Translations under genes and position numbers: made by a program
The notes under the pieces: generated by a model
Databases searched by the model: none
What the model was told of the DNA's origin: nothing
Seen by the model: only the letters and a program-made list of their open reading frames with translations
Assembly (NCBI GenBank): GCA_026168455.1
Contig: CM047425.1
Location: 27,566,256-27,630,255 of the forward strand
Length of the DNA stretch: 64,000 nt
Source: Theocolax elegans
Lineage: Eukaryota > Arthropoda > Insecta > Hymenoptera > Cerocephalidae
Reading direction: 5' to 3'
Shown: in pieces, positions 33,395-46,185 of the stretch
Position numbering within the stretch: position 1 is the stretch's first letter
How the letters are laid out: each line of letters begins with the position of its first letter

Positions 33395-34543
33395 TGTGAC
33401 GTGTGATACACACACGCACTAGTATTGCGTAAAATTATTTTATAAATTGTTAATATATTATATAATAATAATAAGTACGTAGTATATTAAAATAGCTTCG
33501 CGATAGACACGTGCCGTTAAACGCGAGTTCAACGACCGTGCTATAAATAGATTAGAGTCATTGACCGCCTCCCCACTACTGTGCCTACTCGCCAGTTCAT
33601 TGACCCCGTCCGGAGTGGAGAGACAGGCGTCATACGCATGCGCGCTCTCGTAGAATCGGGTATATAAGGCGCACCGAAACCACCAGTAGTCAGTCTGCAA
33701 CTGGACGACCGATCGGACTGGCCGTGAGCACACGACCAGCCCGTTTCTCCGACCTAGTGCAGCAACCATGGATACGTTCGTGAGCACACGTTCGTAAACA
33801 CGGTTACCGTATACCGTACCGACCGTTACCGTAACCACATCCTATAGTAGGCACCCTCGTGAGCACACGTGGGTTATCCCGACCGTATCCTCGTGAGCAC
33901 ACGTGGATTATCCCGACCGCACCCTCGTGAGCACACGTGGGTTATCCCGACCGCATCCTCGTGAGCACACGTGAATTATCCCGACCGTATCTTCGTGAGC
34001 ACACGTAGATTATCCCGACCGCATCCTCGTGAGCACACGTGGATTATCCCGACCGTATCTTCGTGAGCACACGTAGATTATCCTGACCGTATCCTCGTGA
34101 GCACGTGGATTATCCCGACCGTATCTTCGTGAGCACACGTAGATTATCCCGACCGCATCCTCGTGAGCACACGTGGATTATCCTGACCGTATCCTCGTGA
34201 ACATACATACTAGCCCGAACCGTATTACCGTGCGAGCATACACGATACCCGTTAGTCGCGTCCGTTTAGGAAACTAGTTATAAGACATCATTGTTAAGTT
34301 CGTAGATCGCGTAATAATTAAATATTTTGTCTTGTTTTGATTACAGACTAATTAGCTATTTCACCCGACCAAGACCAGGCGGGCTGGCAACACTTACACT
34401 ATATCTTTGTATATTTTTATATATCTGTACGTAGTTTTAATAATAATTAGCCTTTATTATAAATAGTGGTACTTTATTTCAAATTCCTTAAAACCTGAAT
34501 CCTGGAATCTGAGCAAGGTCCGGCAAAGATTCACTCCGTTACA
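33395..34543 (+). repeat. 3' LTR of gypsy element 2
   Basis: Same as the 5' LTR but with eleven 34-bp units and a deletion of about 27 bp near 34265 (loss of one GTCCGTTTAGAC repeat). It ends CCGTTACA. Confidence 0.95.
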
Positions 34544-34789
34544 CTTTAAATAATTTATTTCTTTTGTCAAATTTTGCACTGTTACCCTAGGAGTTTTAGT
34601 TAAATCGAGAGTATCGAGAGTCTGAACTTTTTCTTTGTATAAATTTAATAACGTATCATTCATAAAAAATTCTAAACTCGTATTTCTCTGTTTATTTACA
34701 TGCCAATGAGTATTTTTAGGCGAACCTGACTTTTTTTTCTAAACACATTAATCCTTTAATCTCTTTATTTTTCTCTCAAAAATGTGAGT

Positions 34790-34807
34790 TTCCCGGCCGA
34801 TGCACCA
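34790..34807 (-). other. Primer binding site of gypsy element 4, tRNA-Gly type
   Basis: The minus strand reads TGGTGCATCGGCCGGGAA, matching the 3' end complement of a tRNA-Gly including CCA. It is separated from the LTR boundary (34834) by 26 nt, more than usual. Confidence 0.65.
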
Positions 34808-34833
34808 AATTTATTATAATAATTAATACAATC

Positions 34834-37808
34834 TGTCACTTCCAGACTTGTACCAACTACCATACAAATGTTACAAGAAGGCAAATGATTAATAAACCAT
34901 TCGCGTTCCTTTCTCTCTAGTTTGACTAGGACTAACTTTACGTCTCCGGGACTAGCGAGCGAAGTTATTTTGAGAGTAGAGATGTCGGATATTATGTGGG
35001 ATAATGAAATAATATATTTTCTTATTCGTATTAATCATGCATTTTTTATTTAAATTTATTAACATAATAATATAATGTTTTCTTTTTAAATGAACATATG
35101 TAACAAATTCTTCTAGTTTTTTAAAGGACAAAGACACACATGAATTACACTATTTTATAAACATTTGCATAAAATTGTTCAAGTTAAATATCAATTTTCA
35201 TTTTGATTAAATAAACAATTGCACGGCGAACACGTTAACAAATTACAGAATGAAAGATACGTAATGTTATTTTATTACAAACATTAATAGTTAATAATAG
35301 AGATAAGAATTGTTATAAATAAATGCAGTTTAAATTAAAAATTGTTGCCGTTGAAACATGAATTATTGTCAATAAATTGCAATTCAAACAAGAAATATTG
35401 TAGATAAAACTCAATGCAAAGAAGAATTATTATAAATAAATTTCTGTTCCAAATAATAATTGTTCACGGAAAATATTCTGGCATATTACAATCACTAGAT
35501 TTTGTGTTAATAGATTTCTATAGTGACAAGGAATGACATTAAAACTAATTTAGCATAATATTTTAATATACTAACAAGGGAAGTACATGACCTCCGGGAA
35601 ACGGATCTCATCCTAACTTTGGTATGTCTTTTATAATATAAAAATATGAAGAAAGCCAAGTTATCTCTTACCAATGGCGACTTTTACGGAAATTATTCGA
35701 CATCCAATAATAATAGCAGTATAAATTACTTCCAGTTCGATCGCTTATAACTCGGAAACAAATAAAGATAAACAATCAAACCAAAAACTAGAAGAAAGTT
35801 GAGTTCAAGTAGATATGGTTTGAAAAAAAAGAAGCTCAAATTGCTTAATTTGAAGCAAAGTTATGAAGAAAATAAGAAATTGAAGAAATTTTAACCAAAA
35901 TTTAATATGAAAAATTTATTGTTTCTTTTGGCCTAATAATCTTCAATTTCTTATTTTCTTCATAACTTTGCTTCAAATTAAGCAATTTGAGCTTCTTTTT
36001 TTTCAAACCATATCTACTTGAACTCAACTTTTTTCTGGTTTTTGGTTTGATTGTTTATCTTTATTTGTTTCCGAGTTATAAGCGACCGAATTGGAAGTAA
36101 TTTTTACTGCTATTATTATTGAATGTCGAATAACTTCCGTAAAAGTGGCCATTGGCAAGAGATAACTTGGCTTTCTTCATATTTTTATATTATAAAAGAC
36201 ATACCAAAGCTAGGATGAGATCCGTTTCCCGGAGGTCATGTACTTCCCTTGTAAGTATAAATTTTATCTCAATAATGTTAATGCTATTGAAAAAGCCAAT
36301 ATGAGCCATGTACCTTCTCTCCTTAGTGCGATCTTTAGACTGGGTAGGCGTAGAATAAAGCTATTGAGTAGTAAGGAAACACAGGTACTTGCGCTGGGGC
36401 AAAATCGTCCCCACAACAGCGAGTTTTGTATAAGAGAGAAGAGGTGGGGAGAAACAGTCATTTGCACTGGGGCAGAATCTTCCCCACAGCAATGCGTAAG
36501 CAATTGTTTATCCCCACTTCTTCTTCGGTGTATATAACGCGCTGCTTTGGGGACAATTTGGTCCCACGAGCGGGGACGATTATATTCCACGATTACTAAA
36601 TGAATGTGTTTCGCTAACACAAGATCATATTTTTCTTTGAGCGATTACAGTTACACATTTACAGCAGTTACTTTTGGTTATTAATTTTGCTACATTAAAA
36701 GATAATATTTTCTTATGATAAGATTTATTTATTGCTGCTTTATTTGAGGTGTATGGAATATCCCACAATTTTTTTCGTGTTGTAAGAGAAAACGGTTGGT
36801 TCAGTAATTGAAATAATATAAAATATCAGGTTTGCCTTTAAGAATATTGCAAAGCGTATAGATAGCCGAAAAGAATATACCTTAAGTACCCAAATATATA
36901 TAGATATATATAAGTGAGTGTATATATATATGTGTGGTAAGAAACGAAGGTCCGCCTCGAACGTAGATAGCGGTATCAAGTGGCTTGATAATGTCCTGCT
37001 AGACCTGCAAGCGCCGACGTTAGATGCGTATGCTTTCGGAGTTTGATAATTGCCAGATATCGAAGTCGTAGTAAGGCTTGATTAAGGCTCGTAGATACTA
37101 ACGATGCGTCTCGATTCCCGAGTACAAGATCTCTCTTGACTTTGAATACGTATTTTTTTAAAGTCCGAGGAGTAGAGCTTCGCCCTCGGATAAAAATTAA
37201 AGAGTTGACTGACAGAGCTTCACCTTACGAAAGCTTTAGACTAAAAAGTAGGAACACGAGGTGGCTGTGTCTGTTCTGGGTCCTCTTTATATACCCCAAA
37301 AATCTATGCATCTGTCCTTGTCTTACGCTTTACTTTAGATGGAAATTGCGTAAGTAGTCCTCGCTTTTTCTGTGCTTGCACCCGATTGGACCGTTAGATG
37401 TGCGTGATCAAAAAATTATCGAATTCCCTGCATTTTCTGTATCGCTTCGTAGTTAATTCGGAGAATTTGCTGTCTCCTTTTTATTACTGCGACATTACCC
37501 AAAAAACGGCTTAATTTATTAATTCCTTCTAATGCTTGAGTTTTCTAGTCCATGTTTCTCATCGCCGGCTCTTCTTCGAGCATTGCTTTTATAGTGCAGT
37601 ACACAAAAACTCTTGCACAACCCTTCGTTTCGATCTCACTATCGGCGATCGCGCTTATATGCGTATTGGCTTTGAATAGTATCTTCAACTCTACTTATCA
37701 GTCTCTTTTTTATTTGAAACGCTCGTAAATTAATCTGTCCCTTAGCTCTATAAATTAAGCCGTAGTTTTTACGAAAAAAAGTAATATAATTTTCGTCGGC
37801 ACGCGACA
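34834..37808 (-). repeat. 5' LTR of gypsy element 4 (interrupted)
   Basis: Bounded by TGTCAC...GCGACA. The left part matches the solo LTR at 41517-42140 and the right part (36780-37808) matches 42140-43265. Between them are a foldback (35575-36251) and about 520 bp more with a TATATAACGCGC promoter-like site near 36530 that the solo LTR lacks. Whether that part is ancestral LTR or inserted DNA is unclear. Confidence 0.75.
35575..36251. mobile_element. 677-bp foldback in the LTR of element 4
   Basis: Two 312-bp arms (35575-35886 and 35940-36251) are near-perfect inverted copies starting CAAGGGAAGTACATGACC. Flanking TAA triplets (35572-35574, 36252-36254) are a candidate 3-bp target duplication as made by PIF/Harbinger elements. 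Non-coding. Confidence 0.85.
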
Positions 37809-37810
37809 GT

Positions 37811-38470
37811 CATAAATGTATGCTGTCACACGCTTATAAACCATTTAATCTTTAAATAGTGAAAATCAACAATACTGCTCCAGACTCTGGAAACCTAATG
37901 CTGTCTAAAGCATTCTTTATATAATGTCCTTTTATAGTCAAAAACTGCCTATAAATTGCCAGAGTAAGTCTAAATCATTAAGATCACCTATGGTCAAAAT
38001 ATCTGGGAAAAATGCCCGCAATATTAATAAAAATGTGTATTTGTTGCCTTATAACGATGAATTTATTAGCATGATCATTGCAAAAAAATTTATGCACTTA
38101 CCTTGGAGTAGTAGAAAAGTATATCCACTTGTTTCAGTATCCATCTAATCCCCTGTAAGCTGCTAAAATTACAAATAATATTACACAATCATAAAAAATT
38201 AATTTTTAAACATTAATTTTTCACTATTTAAGGTTTAAATGGTTTACAAGAGTGTGACAACATACATTTATGACTTTAAAAGTATTTTAATGAAAAATTC
38301 AGAAAATATTACAAAAAAAAGTCATATTTATGTTTTTAGTGAAAAATGCTTCCCCTGGGAGATACAAATTCATGAAAATGGGCATAGAATACGAAAAAGT
38401 GCTAATATATCAATTTTGACTTTCTGTAACTTAAAATAATGGCCCCGAAAAATCTGAAATCGAACAATAT
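37811..38470. repeat. Rearranged partial copy of foldback family A
   Basis: 37811-38220 matches the inner left arm of the element at 57311 (compare 57595-57990) and then jumps at a shared AATTTTTCACTATTTAAGG-type joint to the outer right arm (compare 58633-58860). The central loop and one half of each arm are gone. Confidence 0.75.
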
Positions 38471-40165
38471 TTTATTCGTACGATTTGAGTGACTATAACT
38501 TAAACCTATTCAGAGTTTAAATTTGGATTATTATTTTATTCCTGCCTAGTTAGCCTTTTTATGAACGCGCATGTGCATACGCACTTTATCGCCAGATGAA
38601 TATACAAAATTGATTTTTTATTATTTATTAACAAATAATAAAAAATATATAAATTTTAGCGAGGGTGCAATTTAAATAAAATTGGATGCAGTTTTTTAAC
38701 ATTCTAATTGCACGCATACATTGTTTTGGTTACGAGACATACTTGCTTGAATATTTGGCAATCGGGACCTGCATATTTCATTTTTTTTCGGGAAATTGAG
38801 AAGGGTGTTTTCAAAACCAATTTTTTTCATAAATGCAATATAAATGCCATCTTGTAGTACTTTTTTTATAGCAAATACAACATATTTGCAGGCTGGGGTA
38901 GAGATGGTGCTTTTTACAACAAAATCGACCGGACGATTCAGCTGTGACAAAAGTATTCACCTTAGTCTAGCTTCCTCTTACGGCTGAGTTTCAACTTTTA
39001 CTATATACTTAAACCTCCGTACACGCTTTTTCACGGGCTATAATAAACGGTTATGAAAGAAAAATCACGAGGAATTAGTTATCTGCGTATAAAGCTTAAG
39101 CGTCCATACTTGCGTCGAGTGTTGTTATGCCTTTTGATCAAAATGAACAATTCACACGAATATATCTTTCTCGCCGTCTACGTACGAAGCTACAAGTCGG
39201 AAATGACCGACTCATAGAGAAAAGAGGAACTGTAGGATGAAAATATGATCGCGCTCTAATTATATACAATCAACGGGAATGAAAAAACGCAATATATTGA
39301 TTAATAATTATTTAGCGAGTAAGAGACAATCGTGAGAAGTAGTATCACTTACTTTTATTATTAAGTACTGGAGTTTTTAATATAATTATCTGCTGATCGG
39401 TTGTTCTGTCTCTCTGGTTCTTGCTCCTTTTGCGGTATCTTGTATACCCAGTCCAGGTATTTGTGCACCGTACTTGCAAAGCTGCAGGTCGATTTCACGT
39501 GACTGTCAGACACAACGCGAATGTAAGATTGGCCTGCAGTTCAAACACACTCCCAAACGCAGCAATAGAAAAGCACAGGCGATGCTAAAGCAGGGTCGCA
39601 GGGAAGAACAACTGTCGTGTCTAAAAGTCAGGATGAAAGGATCAACTTATATGAATCTCCCGAATCTAATGAAGGTGGCTCTCAAAACTGACCTTTGACA
39701 TTTAAATTGACCTGGCAAGTAGATAATGTAACACCGTTACAACTAACACTGGAAACTTTTCTTTGCATTTAGCTTTAAATTAAATTGAGTATTAAGTTAA
39801 TGGTTCTATATTTTATAATTTGCAACTTTTATATAAACTTTGTCCAAAATTATGTATCAAAATTCTATAATTTTAAATATATACGATAAATTATTCGTAA
39901 ATATTATACATGTAAATTTATAATTACATAATTGAAATAAATGAGTTTTATTCTATCATTATTAATAAGTAAATATATAAATTACAGATTTAAATAGTCA
40001 CATGTTGAATATTAAAGTATATCCAGATGATCAAATCATCAAGGAAGGTAAGTCAATGACCTTAAATTTATTATAGGATTATGAGAATCTATAAATAATA
40101 ATGATTTCACAATTTGTAGTTGGTTTATGCTCGTAATTATTGAGGTAAATAAAAAAAGAAAAAAT
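38471..40165. other. Unassigned AT-rich sequence
   Basis: Short open frames exist (for example minus 38950-38696) but show no recognisable motif or coding bias. A weak copy of the dispersed repeat core is at about 39,085-39,125. 39,360-39,700 is GC-richer and may be a decayed transposon end. Confidence 0.3.
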
Positions 40166-40169
40166 TGAT

Positions 40170-41290
40170 CTCTTCAAGCTAATACAAATTTTATTGCCAA
40201 CGTTACGACCGTCTCGCACCTTTATACAGTCATCTTCAGGGTACTGATAAAAAAAAATTTTTATATAAAATAACAACTTTCTACTTATCATGAAACATTA
40301 TTAAAAATTGAAAAATCTTTTGTCAAAATTAAATGCTCAATCCCACCCTACAGTAAGCTACAAACTAATTTTTCTCTGTATCACAGAGAAGTCAAAATCT
40401 TACTGGCATTATAGCTAGTGTCAAGGTTTGATCGGAGTCATTAACGTCGCAATTTGTAAACAAACATATACATAGTACAAATCTGTTGGTTTATCTTTCC
40501 AATCTCCTTTACACAAAATTCGCACATAATATAATACACACTAAAAGTAAACGATACATCGATTAAAAATAAATTTTAAATAGAGAAATATTCAGCTGTT
40601 GCTTGTAAATATTGTAGCGGTAATAACTGTCTTGTTTTCTATTTATACTATTGTTATGAATATAAATATATAACATTTCTAAAAATTCGATCTTTATTAT
40701 TAGTTGCTTTATTAAAAATTTGCACATTACCAAAATTAAAATTATAAGCCATTTCAACTACGCGTTAGAACAAAATACATCTATGATTTGAAGTTCTAAT
40801 GCAATACTGGTATTCGTTTTAGTGCTTTCTTAAGCATCTGCTTGTTTGTCTAATATAATTTTTATCGTAATTGTTACAATCAATTTTATATATAACACCA
40901 GATTGCTCTAACTTTTCTGTCTTATTTTTGCCTAAAATAATCATATTTGAAAATTTATGTGTCATACTATTAATTCGGAGCTACAGAAAACTTCTTCGAT
41001 ACAGAATTTAAGTTAGTTGTCAAATATTGAATATATGGTAAATAAATCTGAGGTAGTAAGTTTTTGTTGGGAAAGTTGCAATTATTGATATTGCAATTAT
41101 TGATACTATTGTCATTAAAAATTTTACACAATCTTTTTTTAATACGTACGATAATGAATTTGTTCGGATAATTGTTATTTTTGAAGAACTGTTTTATAAG
41201 ATTATTATTTTTATTATGAAACCGGGATTGAGAAAGCTTTATTCCTCTATGAACCAATTCATACACTATAGCTTTTTCAATATTTGGATA
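40170..41290 (-). pseudogene. Penelope-like element, 3' part with GIY-YIG endonuclease
   Basis: Minus strand: MYELVHRGIKLSQSRFHNKN, LPYIQYLTTNLNSVSKKF and GVIYKIDCNNYDKNYIRQTS (40905-40840), followed by FGNVQIFNKATNNKDRIF near 40730-40690. This order is that of the RT thumb/linker and the GIY-YIG nuclease of Penelope-like elements; YIG is changed to YIR. The 3' end carries CCCTGAAGATGACTGTATAA (about 40240-40221), a motif common at Penelope ends. Several frame breaks. The left end of the large foldback cuts its 5' part. Confidence 0.8.
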
Positions 41291-41516
41291 AAATATTCAT
41301 AAAATTCTAAAAAACTCGAGAACAAATTTTTCTCTCAAATTTCGGTGTTTTTTTGTTTATTATTTTTTGGTTATCATTTTTGCTTTAAATCTGGCCAACA
41401 TTTTGACAAAGGATTCTGACAGTAGAAAATCTTACGTCAGAATGTCTAGAAGCAAAATTTTTTTTAACACGCACGAATTTCGCGTTTTTGCGCCCTAAAA
41501 ATAGGGCCTAAAGTAT

Positions 41517-42254
41517 TGTCACGTCCAGACTTGCACCAATTACTATAAAAAATATTACAAGAAGGCAAATGGTTAATAAACCATTCGCGTTCCTTTCGCT
41601 CTTGTTTGACTAGGACTAGCCTTACGTCTCCGGGAGTAGCGAGCGAAGTTATTTTGAGAGTAGAGATGCAGGATATAATGTGGGATAAATAAAATAATAT
41701 GTTTTATTTCGTATTAATTATGCATTATTTATTTAAATATAATATGCTGTTTTTCTTTAAATGAACACGTGAAACTAAATTATTACAGCTTTTTAATGGG
41801 CAAAAACACATAAATTTACACTATTTTATTAACACTTGTATAAAATTATTTAAGTCGAATAACGATTAATTTTGATTAAATAAACAAATGTACGGCGAAC
41901 ACATTAACACATTATAGTATAAAAAAATACACAAGGTTATTTTATTATAAACATTAATAATTAATAATTGAAATAAGAATCATTATAAATAAGTTCAGAT
42001 AAAATAAAAAAATGGTTGTCGTTTAAAACATGAATTATAGCTAATAAATTGTAATTCAAACCGTGAATATTTCAATTCAAATACAATGTAACGAATAATT
42101 ATTATAAATAAATTGTAATATATAATAATAATTGTTTTAAAAGAAAACGGTTGGTTCAGCAATCGAAATAACATAAAATATCAGGTTACCTTTACGAATA
42201 ATACAAGCGTATAGATAGCCGAAAAGAATGTACCTTAAGTACCCAAATATATAG

Positions 42255-42302
<48 letters not shown>

Positions 42303-43265
42303 GTGTGTATATTCGGTGAGGAACGAAGGTCCGCCTTGAACGTGGGTAGCGGTGTCAGATTGCCGTATAATGTCCTGCTAGACCTGCGGGCGTCGACGTT
42401 AGATGTGTATGCTGTTGGAGCTCGACGATTTCCAGATGTCGAAGTCGTAGTTCCTCGACTATGGCTTGTAGATGTCAATGATACCTCTCGATTCCTCTTG
42501 TGATTTTTAATACGTATTACTTTAAAGTTCAAGTAGCAGGGCCACGCCCTCGGATAAAAATCAAAGAGTTGTCCAGCAGAGCTTCGCCTTGCAAAAGCTT
42601 TAGATGAAAATTTAGGAGTGCCTGTGTCTCTTCTGGGTCCTCTTTATATACCCTAAAATCCTATGCATCTGTCCTTGTCTTACGCTTCGCCTTGTCTTAC
42701 ACTTTGCCTTATATGGAGATGTGTAAGTAGTTTTCGATTTTGCTGTGCTTGCACCCGATTGGACCGTTAGATGTGCGTAATTAAAAATTATCGAATCCCA
42801 TGCATTTTCTGTATCTCTTCGTAGTTGATTCGGAGAATTTAGTGTCCCCCTTTTATACTGCGACGTTATCCAAAGAACGGCTTAATTTATTACTTCATTC
42901 TAATGCTCGAATTTTCTAGTCGATGTTTCCCATTGCCGGTTCTTCTCCGAGCATTGATTTTATAGTGCAGTACAAAAAAACTCTTGCGTAACCCTTCGTT
43001 TCGATCTCACTATCGGCGATCCCGCTTATATGCGTATTGGCTTTGAATAATATCTTCAACTCTACTTATCAGTCTCTGTTTCGTTTGAAACACTCGTGAA
43101 ATAATCTGTTCCTTAGTTCTATAAATTATATTTTATATTACTGCATTTACTTAGAACCATTCTTTATCAACCTTATTTTGTTCGTCTTCTACGCCGTATT
43201 TTTATTCCAAACTACGCAGTACTTTTTACGAAAAATAATAATATAATTTTCGTCGGGACGCGACT
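41517..43265 (-). mobile_element. Solo LTR of the element 4 family
   Basis: TGTCACG...GCGACT with target duplication GTAT (41513-41516 and 43266-43269). 1749 bp, internal region absent, the usual result of LTR-LTR recombination. It contains a (AT)n/(ATGT)n tract at 42247-42307. Confidence 0.92.
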
Positions 43266-43394
43266 GTATCCCTTTAGCAACCGGCGGGCGCAAAAGCACT
43301 TTAGCGCTGCCGAGATTCAACGAACAAAAGAGACTCATTATCTTATCTGCTCCCTAGAGTTAGCGCAATAGTGCGTGCGTGCTTGCGCCTATGC

Positions 43395-43431
<37 letters not shown>

Positions 43432-43665
43432 TATTAATATGTGTATAATATTAAGCTCCATAAAAAGTTTCTGCAATTGAAAGTACTGAAATCAAAATAG
43501 CAACGGTAAGTATTTAATTTTAATTATTAAATATTCTACGTTGAATTTGTGCCTCTAGACAGTATACTTTGTTACCCGTATATGTATATATATATATATA
43601 TATATATGTAAATATACATATAATAGCACCTTGCGCACGATTCTACCCCCACTGTAAGTCGCGAC

Positions 43666-43750
43666 TATATAAAGGCGCATATCGGGACCGCAGAAGCAGT
43701 CTCAAACCAGAGCCGGTGTCGACGCGATCGACAGGCTAACGTTGAATAAA
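43666..43750 (+). promoter_or_regulatory. LTR promoter and poly(A) signal of gypsy element 3
   Basis: TATATAAA at 43666-43673, an initiator-like CAGTC about 27 bp downstream, and AATAAA at 43745-43750. These define a short R region. Confidence 0.7.
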
Positions 43751-44246
43751 AGACATTAAATCTAATTCCCGTGTAATTCATTTCCCCGCTCCTTTCCGTA
43801 CCTGCTCCTGGAATCAGCAACCTCCCGTCACTCGGGCCAACGGGACCCCCTCTCTAGGTCGAGAGTAATAGCGCCGCCGCCCTTCCCCACCGCTCGCGAC
43901 CGCGTGCCCCCACTCGCGGCGATAGCAGCAGCGTCGCGAAGCTGCTCAGCCCTACCGCATAAATACCGACGCGCGAGTCGGAGTCGCAGTCGGCGATCGC
44001 GAGTCGGGCCGTGCTGACCTTCTCGGTGGACCCGGTGGACTCTCGGACCGGTGGGAGTCTGGCATTCCGGACACCTACCTTCGAACGCAAGCGCTGCCGA
44101 TCTCAGGCAGTCAACGACGGGCCACGTCAACGGGTCAATCACGGAGCGCCTGGCTTACATACAGCTCTGGTTCCCGGAGTTAGTTATTAGGAGGCGCAAT
44201 TCAAAAAGGTAACATCGGCGGCTAAATAAAACCCGCTATTATGGCG

Positions 44247-44286
44247 CCACTAGATGGCGCAACGCCGCCCTCCCGGCTATATAAGG
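44247..44286 (+). promoter_or_regulatory. CTCF-like site and second TATA box upstream of gag
   Basis: CCACTAGATGGCGC (44247-44260) fits the CTCF core; it is also the right half of the inverted repeat GCGCCA-CTAGA-TGGCGC. TATATAAG-type box at 44279-44286, 40 bp before an ATG in strong context (ACCATGG, 44324). Confidence 0.5.
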
Positions 44287-44323
44287 CGGACGGACGAGGA
44301 AATCGTCCACTCGCTCTTCAACC

Positions 44324-44437
44324 ATGGAGCCGACAACCAGCACTAAGAAGCCGCGACGACGCTCAGAAGCTCAACGTCTAAAGCGGAACAGAAGGCGTCG
44401 CTGCCTACTCGTGCCCGCTACACCACCGCCCGGCTGA
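44324..44437 (+). CDS. Small Arg-rich ORF at the gag leader
   Basis: 37 codons starting MEPTTSTKKPRRRSEAQ with a dense Arg/Lys cluster. It begins at a strong start context just after the second TATA box and may be the N-terminus of gag before a frameshift. No homology recognised. Confidence 0.35.
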   Translation: MEPTTSTKKPRRRSEAQRLKRNRRRRCLLVPATPPPG

Positions 44438-46185
44438 AGACCCGTCGAACCGGACCAAGGAGAGTCCAAGCCGCCGCCTCCGATTCTGGTCTGCCGCAAC
44501 ATCATTGTAATGAAAAGAGACCGGAAACGAGGCGTCGTAGGGGACTGCACGGGTTTTTTCCACGTCGAACGTGCCATCCATGCCACTCGCGACAGCGACG
44601 AGGAGAGAGCCGATTTTGGACCTTCATCCATCTTCCGATGACGACACGTGGTTCGAGAGCGAGCCTGAAGTCGCAATGCGGAAGGCGACCCGTCCGGCAC
44701 CACCACGACCTCCTCCTGCACACTCCCTTGTGGCCGAGACACCGTGAAACCGACCTGAGGAGGCAAGAACTGTCTTGACGGAGCTGCGCGATCCGCGGAG
44801 ATTAGCAGCCTCGCGACGCCGGCTGTTTGATCTCCCGGAACTACCGGCGCCCCGGATAGCGACCTTTGTCAACCCGGTCGCTCCCCGGTGTCGGGGCGCC
44901 AGCAGGCGGCGTGTTCTGAGGAGGCTGCACTGTCGCCCGAAGGTTCGTTCCCCGCAGCGGTCCCACGAGTCCAGACATTAGTCTGGGAGCGCCACCATCA
45001 ACCCAATGGCCCTTTTCAGGGCCACCTAAAAATTTATAACGTAACAAGCCATGACGTTAGAGGTCTCTGCGTCCGCACAGACCGGAGACGACTACACAAA
45101 TACCGCCCAGCGTGGGGCACCAGTCTACGACTGACCGAGCTGGAGCTCGGACGTAATCCACGACTTACCGCTGAGCAGTAGCCAATGCCAGTATCACACA
45201 CCCCACCTCTCACCAGAAGCCGCAGTCGCGGAAAAAAGAAGGGGTCCGCTTCACTTCTGAGAATGAATAAACACCCAGTGGCGCCCTATTCGAAACCTCA
45301 ACCTGATATAAGTAGCAGACCGCCATCAGACGCATCATTACCTCTCGAACCGTTAGAGAAGACGGTAACCGAGGAGAACTTCCTGATCGAAACATCAGAA
45401 GCTTTCCTGAGAGAAGAATCGGACGATTCACAATACCTCCCCCCAACTACACCAGAAGAGAACGACATGACGGACCAAGCAGCACCTGCGCCTTTTAAAA
45501 ATTGGTAAGTCTTCGCCCAAGCGTTCGCACACCGGCCTCCGGTCCCGGAATTCTTTGATCAAGACCACGAGGATCTGGGACGGTACCTGGAATCATGCGA
45601 CAGGTACACAGCGGCTCACAACCTCCCTGAAGAACACCGCGTTCGAGCACTTGAAAAGGGGCTAAAGGGAAAGCCGGAAAATGGTGGCAATGCTATCGTA
45701 GCATGGGCATTACTTGGGCTCGATACCAGGAGCGTATTCGAATCCGTTTTGACAGCCCCTCCGCCAAAAACGCACTCGCCGCGCAGCTTTTTGGTAAAAA
45801 GCAAAGCGAAAAAGAGCCTGTCGACCCCTTCTTGCAACAAAAGTATATGCTCTATCAGCGTATTCGACCCACCGAACCAGAGGCGAAACGAATCGCCACA
45901 TTAATAGGCTTCATGACACCCAACCTCCGAAAGCCAATGAGAGCTCACCGATTCGCCGAATTCGCCGAGCTGCTGACTAAAGCTTTAGAAGCAGAGAGGG
46001 ATGAGAAAGACGAAAATCCTGCAAAAACGAAGGCCAAAAAGGAGGCAGGCGAAGAAAAACCCCGAGCCAATAAGAAGGCCGCTTATGTGAATTCCGACCC
46101 ACCCCAGTGTTGGCATTGCCCCGGCTACCATTGCCACCGAGATTGTGAGGTGTTCAAACAAAAACGACGGCCGGAAAACTGGTGA
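44438..46185 (+). pseudogene. gag: gag of gypsy element 3
   Basis: Broken into frames 44888-45181, 45185-45508, about 45509-45690 and 45703-46185. The third holds capsid-like sequence (FFDQDHEDLGRYLESCDRYT, HRVRALEKGLKGKA); the fourth ends in one zinc knuckle CWHCPGYHCHRDC (about 46115). A TAA at 45506-45508 and at least two frameshifts prevent translation. The linker before the capsid is Pro/Glu/Ser-rich. 44440-44880 has no clear frame. Confidence 0.75.

Larger units (their letters stand above)
26962..34543 (+). mobile_element. Gypsy element 2, full length with both LTRs
   Basis: 5' LTR 26962-28105, primer site, gag, protease-RT-RNase H with a duplicated RT, integrase, polypurine tract and 3' LTR 33395-34543. 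Target duplication CTTT (26958-26961 and 34544-34547). The LTRs are nearly identical apart from repeat-number and one short deletion difference, so the insertion is recent. It lies in gag of gypsy element 4. Confidence 0.95.
21385..34833 (-). mobile_element. Gypsy element 4 (minus strand), split by nested insertions
   Basis: Reading from right to left: LTR end (34834), primer site (34790-34807), gag (34.76 kb to 34.55 kb, then 26.80 kb to 24.54 kb), protease, a linker, RNase H remnants, integrase and the GPY/F end at 21.4 kb. Gypsy element 2 (26962-34543) interrupts gag with a CTTT duplication. A MITE (25957-26344) also sits in gag. The core RT with YxDD is missing, so this copy cannot copy itself. 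The left LTR is not recognised. Confidence 0.8.

Noticed and set aside
36238..36537. 99-codon plus frame next to the foldback in the LTR
   Set aside because: No motif, an equally long frame on the other strand, and it starts inside the foldback end.
43828..44142. GC-rich minus-strand frames upstream of gag in element 3
   Set aside because: They arise from high GC content; no motif, and they are antisense to the leader.
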